Of a stretch of DNA of 64,000 nt, positions 30,301-38,485 are shown piece after piece. Numbering within the stretch: the first letter of the stretch is position 1; every line of letters starts with the position of its first letter. The notes under the pieces were generated by a model. It was given only the letters and a program-made list of their open reading frames with translations. It had not been told where the DNA came from and did no database searches. The position numbers and the translations under genes are program-made. This DNA is from an uncultured Bacteroides sp. (GTDB taxonomy: Bacteria; Bacteroidota; Bacteroidia; Bacteroidales; Bacteroidaceae), in the NCBI RefSeq assembly GCF_963678845.1, contig NZ_OY787464.1, forward strand, positions 1,054,001-1,118,000. Reading direction: 5' to 3'.

Positions 30301-31240
30301 CATATGTACAAACCCAGATACGCTTATTTTGGTCATTAAAGATGTCATAAACTCCATTTCCGGAAAGAGATGACGGATCATTTACATCTTCTTTATATAC
30401 ATTCAAAACCTTTGTTCCTTGTCTGTTCAACTCCCAAATACCTTGTCCATCAATTCCGGCTAAAATAGTGGAATCGGAATTTTTCTCTATTGCCAGAATT
30501 GGCTGTTTAGGAAAACCATCTATTTTCACCGGGCACAGAGTCTGTCTATTCAAATCAAAATAAAACAGACCATTCCAGGATGTTCCTATCCAAAGCCTCT
30601 TCGCTTTATTATCATATAAAAACTTACTAACATGTAAATCAGATTTTGGTCCATTTTTGTAAAGCCACTCCCCTTTCATTGTCTGTTTATTAAATAACCA
30701 GATTCCTTTTGGTTTAGCCACGAACAAGCGATTGGAGTCATACCAGGCTAGACTATAAGTATCTTCTGAATCTTGAATCTTCATAAGATGCCCATTATGA
30801 TATCGGAATAAACCAAATGAAGTAGCAATCCAGTAACAATTGGTATTATCAATAAGCACGTTAGCAACAACCAAATACTTATTATTCATAGCCTTACCCA
30901 TATTAAGGATCAATTCAAATTGATCCTTAATCGCGTTGTAACGAAATAGCTGACCATTATTTGAAAAAGCCAATAAGTCTGAGTTAGCATAGACGAGCTT
31001 CACTATTATTACATCTGTATTCTCATATGGTAGTTGATAAATGCGGTAATCATCTCCGGCAAGTCTTAAAATCCCCAATTTTGTAGAAGCCCAAATGAAT
31101 CCCTTTTTATCTTTACAAACAGAAGTAGCAACTCGCATTGAAATTCCGTACAAAGAGTTCACATCGTAGAACTTTATATTTGAGGAGTGTAATGAGAAAA
31201 TAGTTAGCAAAAGAATTGCAAAAAAAAGTTTAGTTCTCAT
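27371..31240 (-). CDS. Hybrid two-component system sensor/regulator (HTCS2)
   Basis: This 1289-residue protein has a signal peptide, a periplasmic double-propeller sensor with repeated WIATDNG, WVCTYGG and LWIGGG-type motifs, a Y_Y_Y domain (about 650-735) and a membrane segment near 747-770. These are followed by HisKA with H789 in the divergent H-box NTTHDIRTS, an HATPase domain (NLISNAIKYS, DSGIGI, GSGIGL), a receiver with D1091 (VSDVMMPNMDG) and an AraC helix-turn-helix at the C-terminus. The H-box departs from SHELRTP but keeps the phospho-accepting His. The gene is divergent from HTCS3 and lies next to a GH43 and the xus operon, its probable targets. Its own promoter carries phased TGGCAGAT repeats. 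Confidence 0.95.
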   Translation of the reverse strand: MRTKLFFAILLLTIFSLHSSNIKFYDVNSLYGISMRVATSVCKDKKGFIWASTKLGILRLAGDDYRIYQLPYENTDVIIVKLVYANSDLLAFSNNGQLFRYNAIKDQFELILNMGKAMNNKYLVVANVLIDNTNCYWIATSFGLFRYHNGHLMKIQDSEDTYSLAWYDSNRLFVAKPKGIWLFNKQTMKGEWLYKNGPKSDLHVSKFLYDNKAKRLWIGTSWNGLFYFDLNRQTLCPVKIDGFPKQPILAIEKNSDSTILAGIDGQGIWELNRQGTKVLNVYKEDVNDPSSLSGNGVYDIFNDQNKRIWVCTYGGGVSFFDKRSPLVDQLTHNINNPNSLVNNNVNKIVQDKRGNIWMATDNGISCKEAGTGRWKTFYQNQHNQAPVFISLCEDDKGRIWAGTYSSGVFVIDERTGRELAHYSKETYGSALDNNFVLDIFKDSNGDLWIGGGSGKMICYLSKENKFRKYSTMPINAFAELAPNKILLACTYGLCILDKKTGVIKTLQEGYLVHDVIVIKDELWICTSGEGLIRYNYKNHKTQKITALSGLPSNYVNSIMYTGGYLWLGTESGMCRLNPKNMEILTYNTVYPLSRVSFNRGSRCKLNNGQLIWGTSNGTVSFSPESLFQSQSTGVIFFQNLTIAGRSIRSSLSAPLDSLQEVSLNYNQNTLQLELLSIEGVSGAKFSWTLEGFDNSWSQPSENRFIHYSNIPNGTYVLKIRLYDCSLSHVIVERSLCITVVPPFWKTWWFELFLFAFIVGVIYLSLNYYIERFKQQHNEEKIRFFTNTTHDIRTSLTLIKAPIEELSKEQNMSDTGRYYLSLATEQARRLSTVVTQLMDFQKVDVRKEQLVLGMVDIVGLIEHRRLMFESFAKKQNIDLYFASDQDSYQTAVDESMIEKAIDNLISNAIKYSHPDSKVLINVKCEPDNWTLEVKDSGIGISKKAQYQLFREFYRGENAINSKIVGSGIGLLLVKKYVEMHDGNISCFSEENIGSIFKIIIPFKEVIEEKNKAIAKIEESVSYTVNNIDSQPLLQQEGAPKQVMHILIVEDNDDLRNFMQSPLQTDFDVLLAEDGVVAWDIIQKQMPDLVVSDVMMPNMDGFELCRLMKSTYETSHIPLILLTALSGEAEQLHGLGLGADDYLTKPFDMNLLVQRIKSIIRNREIIKEKALKLIKGLDNNEEQILANKLNDKFVKKMLEVVWANIANTEFGKDDFASSMNISSSLLYKKVKSLTDQSPTDFIKMVRLDYALELLQSHKYTVTEVSELCGFSSLGYFSTVFKKYFGKSPTEI

Positions 31241-31318
31241 TTTAGTTTAAGTTTTTCATATATATTTCTCCACCCTTTATTTTTTAAGGCCTATTCTTGG
31301 TTAACAAAAGTAAATTAT

Positions 31319-31441
31319 AGTGGCAGATCACCTAAATTAGTGGCAGATAAACAGCTGATTAGTGGCAGATGATTTTTACCCGTTTTAACATAAACAACTG
31401 TATAACAGCTTACTAATTTATATTAATGGCAGGTGGCAGAT
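31319..31441. repeat. Four phased copies of RGTGGCAGAT at the HTCS2 promoter
   Basis: AGTGGCAGAT occurs at 31319-31328, 31339-31348 and 31361-31370, and GGTGGCAGAT at 31432-31441. The first three start 20 and 22 bp apart, about two helical turns. The copies lie from just upstream of the HTCS2 -7 element outward, so they would overlap and flank its -33 region. Direct repeats at this period suit an AraC-type dimer. Confidence 0.75.
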
Positions 31442-31726
31442 CTATTCTCGTTTTTTCTTTATTTATTGGAGAATGGATTACCATCCATTGGTTAATAATC
31501 TGAATCCAAAGCTCAATGCTTTCACAAAACTTCAGTCATGTTTTTCATCAAACTTCCACAATCTAAACATGTTATTATTATTTCATCTCCAGCCTTTGTC
31601 TTCAGTACCCGGATTACAAAATGCTAGCACATAAAATTTCTAATATGATTATCTGTATTAATCATACAAATATACTTCACTATCTACTTTGAATTGCATA
31701 ATTTGGATACACATACATTTACATGG

Positions 31727-31778
31727 GTTACATCATTTCGAATTAATGTTACATTATCTTTCGCTTATGTTACATAAT
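31727..31778. repeat. Three direct repeats GTTACATNAT with exact 21-bp period at the HTCS3 promoter
   Basis: The copies are GTTACATCAT (31727-31736), GTTACATTAT (31748-31757) and GTTACATAAT (31769-31778). They begin exactly 21 bp apart. A weaker copy may start at 31706. The last copy ends 46 bp before the predicted HTCS3 -7 element (31825-31832), placing the array at roughly -60 to -112 from the expected start of transcription. Confidence 0.75.
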
Positions 31779-31857
31779 ATTCTATATTTCTCGATTCTTA
31801 GGCTGTTTTTATCTATAGAATGACTAAATTTGCAGTTAAATATTTAATAGTCTATTT

Positions 31858-34800
31858 ATGAAAATCGCAAGAATTTCAACCATCCTACTATTCTGCTTTT
31901 ATATATGTGGATTTGCACAATCCGGCAAATTATTTACTGTTGATAAAGAATTATCCAGCAGTATGGTTAATAAAGTTTCTCAAGATTCGAAAGGAAATAT
32001 TTGGATTGCTACGGAAGATGGCCTTAGTTGCTATGATGGCGCCAAATTTCTGACTTTTAAACATAAAAATAAAGACCGATCATCCATTAAAAACAATTAT
32101 GTACTATCTGTCTTCAATGATAGCCGCAAGAATCTTTATATAGGATATATAAATGGTTTGCAACAATATGATTATATTTCTGGGAAGTTCACAGAAATAC
32201 CATTACTCTCATCTAAGAATAACAAACCTTTAGATGCGCATATTCATATTATTTATGAAAGAAAAAATGGAGATCTTTTAATTGGAACGGCTGGTCACGG
32301 GATGTTTTTATTAAAAAAGAACGGCAAACAAGCCAATCAAGTTATACTTAGTACTATTCCCAATTCTTTCATTACAGCTATTCAGGAAGATAAGAATGGC
32401 AATCTTTGGATAGGGACTGAAGGAAAAGGTGTTTTCTGTTTAACATCAGGCAAAAAAAAGGAAACCAAACAATACCTTAATGAAGCTAAACTAGTAAATC
32501 TTGATATTTCCTGTATGTGTTTAGGACCTGATAATAAGATATATGTTGGCAGCTTAAATAAAGGATTGTTTGCATATAATGCATCTACCAATTCTTTTGA
32601 TGCAATACCTTATCCTGTTAAACTTCCTATAAAAACTCTCTATGTCAATCACCAGCATAAAATTATGGTTGGAACAGATGGGAAAGGGTTAAAAGTCTAT
32701 GACCCTACTTATAAAAAATTTATAGAAAATAAATACAACATCCCTACTTTTGACTTTACCAAATCAAAAATTCACTCTATTATTGAAGACAAGGCAGGAG
32801 ATATCTGGCTAGGCATTTATCAAAAAGGAGTCATGTTATTACCAGCTAATCGAAGTAATTTCAAATATATTGGTCACAAATCTATTCTAAAAAACAATAT
32901 TGGCTCTAATTGCATTATGTCCGTATGCAAAGATCATAATGGAATTTTATGGATTGGAACAGACAATGACGGTATATATAGTGTTACCCCAAACGGAGAG
33001 GTTAAATCGCATTTCAGCCAGGAGAATGGTTCAAATGTTCCTTCCACAATTCTGAGTATTTTTGAAGATTCAGAACAGAACCTATGGTTAGGTTCTTTCT
33101 TTCAAGGTATGGCCAAATTAAATAAAAATACTGGCCATTGTGAATATATACAAGAAGTCAATACCACTTGTGTATTTAGTATTGTTGAAGACAAAAATAA
33201 GAAACTTTGGATTGGAACAATGGGTTCCGGAGTTTATTCTATGAATATTAAAAATAATCAAATTGTGCATTATTCTTCTACCACAGGATCACAATATAGT
33301 AACAAACTAAATGTTTTACATAATCGTTGGATTACTTCTATATTACTATCTCATGACAATAAATTATATATAGGTTCATATGATGGATTAGGATGCTTAG
33401 ATTTGAAAACTAAAAATTTCGTATCAACGTATCATACCAACAAACTTCTAAGTGGATATATAATTTACACTATATTTGAAGATACAAAAGGATTTATCTG
33501 GATTGGAACCTCACAAGGTCTGTTTTGCATTCATCCAAAAAATCATCAGATAACATCACTGGATATGAAAGATGGATTGCCGAGCAGTGTTATTTGTGGG
33601 ATTTGCGGAGATAAGCAAGGTAATCTTTGGATCAGTACAAATTATGGTATATCCAAATATAATCCAAGAAAAAAAACATTCACTAATTACTATGCTGACG
33701 ATGGACTACAAGGAAATGAATTCAGTAAAAATGCATTGTTCAGAGATAAAAATGGAGAAATAATCTTTGGAGGTGTCAACGGAGTTACTTCTTTCTATCC
33801 TGAAAAAATAACCAATCCGACAAAGAAACTTGACATACGCATAACAGGATTCTATATCCATGATAATCAAGCTATTATGAAAGGAGTAAAATCTGGTTCA
33901 TATGACATTATTGATACTGCAGTATCTGAAGCAAAGAAATTCCATCTTGCTGCAAACGATAATTCATTTAGCATTGAATTTTCAGCAATGGAATTTTGCA
34001 ATCCGGAACGAATTACTTTTATGTATGCTATGAATGACAAGAATTGGAGCACTCTTCAACCCGGTGAAAATCATGTTTCATTCAGCAACCTGATTCCAGG
34101 AAAATACCATTTCAAAGTAAAAGCGAAATATTACGAGACTTATTCTGAGATAAAAGAAATTACAATTCTTATATCTCCCCCATGGTATGCATCTATTGGT
34201 GCTAAAATTATATATTTCATTATAATTATTGCGATTTTATATTTTACGCGACAGCAAATCATGCAACGACGTCAGATTAAGCAGAAACTTCAACAACAAA
34301 CGTATACGGAAGAAATCAATGAAGCAAAACTTCAGTTTTTCATAAACATTTCTCATGAGATACGCACCCCAATGACTCTAATTATTAGTCCATTGCAAAA
34401 GCTTTTGAAGATAGATAGAGATGAAGAACGTCAAAAACTGTATCATATCATTTTCAGAAATTCTGAACGGATTCTTGCTTTAATCAATCAACTAATGGAT
34501 ATCCGTAAAATTGATAAAAAGCAGATGGTCCTAAAATTCTGTGAGACTAACATTATCAGATTCATACAAAGCCAGGTAGAGATTTTTGAAGATCAATCAC
34601 AAAGCAAACAAATTAAACTAACGCTTCATTCTGATGTTTCTCATCTGAATACATGGATAGACCCCAATAATTTTGATAAGATTATCTTAAACTTATTATC
34701 CAACGCATTCAAATTCACACCTGAAAAGGGAGAAATAAATATAAGTATCCATATAGGAGAAAACGAGAATGAAAGTGGCGAATTACGTAACTATTACGAA

Positions 34801-35910
34801 ATTTTAGTTTCAGACAATGGAATAGCTATAGATAAAGATGAGATAGAACGCATATTCGAACGTTTTTATCAAATAAAAAACAGCTTAAATAATTCCCATA
34901 TTGGCAATGGCATTGGTCTTCATTTGACACGCTCTCTGGTAGAACTTCATCATGGAATTATTAGAGCTGAAAATAATGAAAACGGAAAAGGCTGTCGTTT
35001 CATTATCCGTTTGCCTCTGGGAAATCATTTCCTGACCTCCGAAGAAATGGTTATGGAAAAAGCAGAACTAGATATATTTGATAGTCAGATAACAATCCAA
35101 GAAAAACCTGATAACAATAATATTGTATCAATAAGATCAAAAACTAAGTATAAGATCTTAATTGTAGAGGATGATGAAGAGATACGTAAATATCTTAAAA
35201 ATGAATTAGAAAATGAATTTCATGTTACAGAAAGTTGTAATGGGAAAGAAGCTCTTGCTGCAATATTTAAAAATGCTCCGGATTTAATCATCAGTGACGT
35301 AATGATGCCGGAGATGGATGGTATGGCACTATGTCATAAAATTAAGCAGAATATTAACATAAACCATATTCCGGTTGTTTTACTAACAGCTAAAACCAGA
35401 GAAGAAGACAATCTAGAAGGGCTGGATGTTGGGGCCGACAGTTATATCACAAAACCTTTTAACATCGATATAGTAAAAAAAACCATTCAGAATCTTATCA
35501 AAAATCGAGAGACTCTAAAAAACAATTTAACAGGGCAACAGAATCAAGAAGATAAATTAGATAAAATCAGTCTCAAAACACCTGACGAGAAACTTATGGA
35601 TAAGGTAATGTCTGTAATAAACAAAAACATCAGTAATACAGATTTTAACGTAGAAATTCTAGCATCAGAAGTTGGCATCAGCAGAGTTCATTTATATCGT
35701 AAGTTAAAAGAGCTGACCAATCAAACTACTCGCGACCTAATCCGTAATATACGTTTACAACAAGCAGCATCATTATTAAAGGAAAAAAATCAGAGTATTA
35801 GTGAAGTAGCATATGCTACAGGATTTGTCAGTACAACTTATTTTTCTACAGCTTTTAAAGAGTTATATGGAATAACTCCCAAAGAGTATATCGAACAATC
35901 TAAAAAGTAA
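31858..35910 (+). CDS. Hybrid two-component system sensor/regulator (HTCS3)
   Basis: This 1350-residue HTCS has a signal peptide ending near residue 20 (CGFAQ). The sensor region is made of many propeller repeats (IWIATEDGL, LWIGTEGKG, LWIGTMGSG, IWIGTSQGL), followed by a Y_Y_Y domain (about 690-770) and a membrane segment at about 780-802. Then come HisKA with H833 (ISHEIRTP), an HATPase (NLLSNAFKFTP, GNGIGL), a receiver with D1147 (ISDVMMPEMDG) and an AraC helix-turn-helix. The first nucleotide-binding G-box reads DNGIAI rather than DNGIGI. The ATG follows a perfect -7 element (31825-31832). Target operons are not shown by sequence; the neighbouring GH43 and second SusC/D cluster are candidates. 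Confidence 0.95.
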   Translation: MKIARISTILLFCFYICGFAQSGKLFTVDKELSSSMVNKVSQDSKGNIWIATEDGLSCYDGAKFLTFKHKNKDRSSIKNNYVLSVFNDSRKNLYIGYINGLQQYDYISGKFTEIPLLSSKNNKPLDAHIHIIYERKNGDLLIGTAGHGMFLLKKNGKQANQVILSTIPNSFITAIQEDKNGNLWIGTEGKGVFCLTSGKKKETKQYLNEAKLVNLDISCMCLGPDNKIYVGSLNKGLFAYNASTNSFDAIPYPVKLPIKTLYVNHQHKIMVGTDGKGLKVYDPTYKKFIENKYNIPTFDFTKSKIHSIIEDKAGDIWLGIYQKGVMLLPANRSNFKYIGHKSILKNNIGSNCIMSVCKDHNGILWIGTDNDGIYSVTPNGEVKSHFSQENGSNVPSTILSIFEDSEQNLWLGSFFQGMAKLNKNTGHCEYIQEVNTTCVFSIVEDKNKKLWIGTMGSGVYSMNIKNNQIVHYSSTTGSQYSNKLNVLHNRWITSILLSHDNKLYIGSYDGLGCLDLKTKNFVSTYHTNKLLSGYIIYTIFEDTKGFIWIGTSQGLFCIHPKNHQITSLDMKDGLPSSVICGICGDKQGNLWISTNYGISKYNPRKKTFTNYYADDGLQGNEFSKNALFRDKNGEIIFGGVNGVTSFYPEKITNPTKKLDIRITGFYIHDNQAIMKGVKSGSYDIIDTAVSEAKKFHLAANDNSFSIEFSAMEFCNPERITFMYAMNDKNWSTLQPGENHVSFSNLIPGKYHFKVKAKYYETYSEIKEITILISPPWYASIGAKIIYFIIIIAILYFTRQQIMQRRQIKQKLQQQTYTEEINEAKLQFFINISHEIRTPMTLIISPLQKLLKIDRDEERQKLYHIIFRNSERILALINQLMDIRKIDKKQMVLKFCETNIIRFIQSQVEIFEDQSQSKQIKLTLHSDVSHLNTWIDPNNFDKIILNLLSNAFKFTPEKGEINISIHIGENENESGELRNYYEILVSDNGIAIDKDEIERIFERFYQIKNSLNNSHIGNGIGLHLTRSLVELHHGIIRAENNENGKGCRFIIRLPLGNHFLTSEEMVMEKAELDIFDSQITIQEKPDNNNIVSIRSKTKYKILIVEDDEEIRKYLKNELENEFHVTESCNGKEALAAIFKNAPDLIISDVMMPEMDGMALCHKIKQNININHIPVVLLTAKTREEDNLEGLDVGADSYITKPFNIDIVKKTIQNLIKNRETLKNNLTGQQNQEDKLDKISLKTPDEKLMDKVMSVINKNISNTDFNVEILASEVGISRVHLYRKLKELTNQTTRDLIRNIRLQQAASLLKEKNQSISEVAYATGFVSTTYFSTAFKELYGITPKEYIEQSKK

Positions 35911-35956
35911 TCAAAAAACAATTCATTAAATAGAGAATATATGCCAAGTAATAATA

Positions 35957-36023
35957 GGGCCTGCTGAAAAAGTCCAAGTTTATCAATATAATATTAGAGC
36001 GGTTTGGATTTTTCCAGCAGTCC
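35957..36023. terminator. Terminator-like hairpin between convergent HTCS3 and GH43 genes
   Basis: An imperfect stem pairs 35957-35977 (GGGCCTGCTGAAAAAGTCCAA) partly with 36004-36023 (TTGGATTTTTCCAGCAGTCC), around a loop of about 26 nt. Both flanking genes end here (stops at 35910 and 36032), so it probably serves both directions. Confidence 0.55.
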
Positions 36024-36031
36024 TTATTTAT

Positions 36032-37786
36032 CTATTTCAGAAAAACATCATTAACAGAAGTAGCATACAAACCAATCAAACTTCCTGTAAATCCGCCTGC
36101 AATATTAGTTGAAAGAATATCTCCAGAGACAGCACCTCCCAGATTTTTAAATTCACTATTATTTTCAGCATAACTAAAATTATAATCATCTCCATTAGCT
36201 GTAACTCGCAACTGAACAGGCTTAGATGCATTAATCTTTTCACTTACAAGAATCACAGAACTACCTTTTTCTGTTCTTTGCAGTAGAATATATGCATCTT
36301 TATTCTTTTTAGTAATACCGAAAACATAATTGAACCTCTCTGACTGATAGCATACTAATCCAGCCAAATCGTTTTCAGTTTTTGGCTGATAACTTACAGT
36401 TGTTGTTGCTGTAAAATTCTTATGCTGTTGTCTATAAAAAAGAGACGATATAGGTTTTACTTCCTTAATATTCACATTGAATGGTATAATTTGTACACCA
36501 CCTTTTGGATTTACACGAATAAAATCTTCACAAGGGCCTCTCATCCCTATCCATTTATAATCCAAACTTGATGATGTGAAGTTTTCTGTAAATGTAAAAT
36601 TACCATTAGGTAAGAAACCGTCTTTTCCTTGGTGATTAATAACTCCTTCTGGCAATTTCAATTTGGGTTCTAAAGGAATAAGTCCATTTTCAAAAATAGG
36701 AAACTCACCACTCCAATCTATAGGAAGAATAAAAGTTTCACGACCTGTATTCACAAAATTCTTTTCATTGGGACGAATACCTAGAAAAACTCCATAATAT
36801 ATCCCAGCTGGTCCTTCAACAAGATCGGCATGGCCAGTCCAATCAACTTTATTTTTTCTATCGGAACGCAAATATCTTTGTGAAAGAATTGGATTATTTG
36901 TTGCTGGTATAAAAGGACCTTTAGGACTGTTACTTACAAAAATGACCTCACTATGCCAATCGCCTGTACCACCTTCAGCACACATTAAGTAGTAACGACC
37001 GTTTTTTTTGTATAAATGTGGACCTTCAATCCAAATTGGTTTCTTTTTAATATCCACTCCTCCATCAACGATGATTTTGTCTGTTCCAGGAATAATCTGA
37101 TCTGTATTCAAATCATACTCCCATATTTTAATTACCCGATGTCCATTATAAAGTTCTTTCCCCTTATCAGGAGCATCATTATGAACAATATAAGCTTTTC
37201 CATTATCATCAAAAAACATTGATGGATCTATTCCGTTGGCATTTAATTTAATAGGATCACTCCATCCTTTTAAAGGGTCTTTTGTTTTAACTACCATATT
37301 GCCTATTCCAGAAGCAAATTGAGTAGTAATCATATAAAAAGTATCGTTATATGGATTATATTTAATGTCCGGAGCATATATTCCAGCACTTACACCGGCA
37401 GTTTCCACTTTTAATTGAGATGTTCTGTCGAGTACATGCCCTATTTGTTTCCAATGAACCAAATCATTGGAATGAAAGATAGGAACTCCTGGAAACATAG
37501 AGAAAGAAGAATTAACTAAATAATAATCATTCCCTTTACGAGTTATACTTGGATCAGGATAGCAACCTTGCAAAATCGGATTATAAAACTCGTCATCGCC
37601 CAATGGATTTTCTCTATAGGCCTCATCATTACCCTGATATACAAACCGTGTAAACGTCGGATTATTTTTTGACTGAACCAGTGAGCTCTTTTTCTTTACA
37701 CCTGATTGCGCTGAACCTGTTTGGCATAAAGAGAATATAGCCATAAATGCAAATAAAAAACTAAATTTAATTTTAGATCTTTTCAT
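36032..37786 (-). CDS. GH43 beta-xylosidase/alpha-L-arabinofuranosidase
   Basis: This 584-residue secreted enzyme has a signal peptide to about residue 26 and then a linker. The GH43 propeller (about 68-370) has base D78 (CYPDPS), pKa modulator D187 (GIDPSMF) and acid E254 (WIEGPH). A C-terminal concanavalin-like GH43 domain spans about 395-584. The motif FPGVPIFHSNDLVHW belongs to the GH43 branch with xylosidases and arabinofuranosidases that carry this C-terminal domain. It is a single gene with its own promoter and lies convergent to HTCS3. Subfamily not assigned. Confidence 0.92.
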   Translation of the reverse strand: MKRSKIKFSFLFAFMAIFSLCQTGSAQSGVKKKSSLVQSKNNPTFTRFVYQGNDEAYRENPLGDDEFYNPILQGCYPDPSITRKGNDYYLVNSSFSMFPGVPIFHSNDLVHWKQIGHVLDRTSQLKVETAGVSAGIYAPDIKYNPYNDTFYMITTQFASGIGNMVVKTKDPLKGWSDPIKLNANGIDPSMFFDDNGKAYIVHNDAPDKGKELYNGHRVIKIWEYDLNTDQIIPGTDKIIVDGGVDIKKKPIWIEGPHLYKKNGRYYLMCAEGGTGDWHSEVIFVSNSPKGPFIPATNNPILSQRYLRSDRKNKVDWTGHADLVEGPAGIYYGVFLGIRPNEKNFVNTGRETFILPIDWSGEFPIFENGLIPLEPKLKLPEGVINHQGKDGFLPNGNFTFTENFTSSSLDYKWIGMRGPCEDFIRVNPKGGVQIIPFNVNIKEVKPISSLFYRQQHKNFTATTTVSYQPKTENDLAGLVCYQSERFNYVFGITKKNKDAYILLQRTEKGSSVILVSEKINASKPVQLRVTANGDDYNFSYAENNSEFKNLGGAVSGDILSTNIAGGFTGSLIGLYATSVNDVFLK

Positions 37787-38485
37787 TATAAAAAAGTATT
37801 AATTAGAAATATCAAATTCATTTGAATTTCAGTATTAGGATGCAGAAATTTGTTGTTTAAAACATCAAACAAAGCATTACAAAAATATAAAGATAGCTAA
37901 AGTCTAAACAATAAAAATGTATCCTATCCTTTTGATTACGTAACAACGAGTATAGATATAATGCAAATATGTTTCATTTTTAGATTTAACCAGTTTATTA
38001 GCAGAATTATGAAGTTTATTTTGATGATGCATACATATAATTCTAATAAAACAAAAGGTCTTTATTGATGGCTTATTTATTTTAGTCTATAGAAATAAGT
38101 AAGCATTCGGTTAAGGGCTTATGAGTCCTCGATCTAGGGCATATGGGTTGACAGTTGAGAGCTTACTTATATTTCGTTATAAATGTCTGAATATCCACCT
38201 ATATACCTGATAATTTGAGCTATTAAATATAGTAGCAAAATTCAATTTTATAATAATAGGGAACATCCATATAATGTATAAAGTGTAGAACTGTTTTAGT
38301 AGAAGATAAGCAGATATTTTTAGAATGTTACACAAAACATAGAGAATGGAGGATTAATGAAAGCTAATAAAACACTCTATTTTGAAATCAGATAAGATTA
38401 TCTACAGAAATAAATAAAAAAAAACAGCCCTGCACTATTTTTACAAATAGTGCAGGGCATAGAGATCTATAATATTCAAAAAAAA
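37787..38485. other. 699-bp intergenic region upstream of GH43
   Basis: No gene is seen. It holds a promoter candidate for the GH43 at 37786: -7 TATTTTTG at 37887-37880 on the minus strand, with a TTG about 21 bp further upstream (37911-37909). A weak copy of the PUL operator motif sits near 37962-37986. A more GC-rich island is framed by a 10-bp inverted repeat (38095-38170), and the terminator of the SusC/D operon is at 38427-38458. Confidence 0.5.
38427..38458 (-). terminator. Rho-independent terminator of the second SusC/SusD operon
   Basis: A 14-bp perfect stem, GCCCTGCACTATTT/AAATAGTGCAGGGC, has a 4-nt loop. On the minus strand it is followed by a long T run (TGTTTTTTTTTTATTT). It starts 28 bp past the SusD stop. 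Confidence 0.93.

Larger units (their letters stand above)
31241..31857. promoter_or_regulatory. Divergent HTCS2/HTCS3 regulatory region
   Basis: This 617-bp region without a gene separates the two divergent sensor genes. It carries predicted -7 elements for both: TACTTTTG on the minus strand at 31312-31305, and TAAATTTG on the plus strand at 31825-31832. It also carries two different sets of direct repeats with about 21-bp phasing, described separately. About 250 bp in the middle show no signal I can name. Confidence 0.7.

Noticed and set aside
37962..37986. Fourth copy of the PUL operator motif before the GH43 at 36032-37786
   Set aside because: It needs a gap to align and has no -7 element at the conserved distance; kept only as a weak match.
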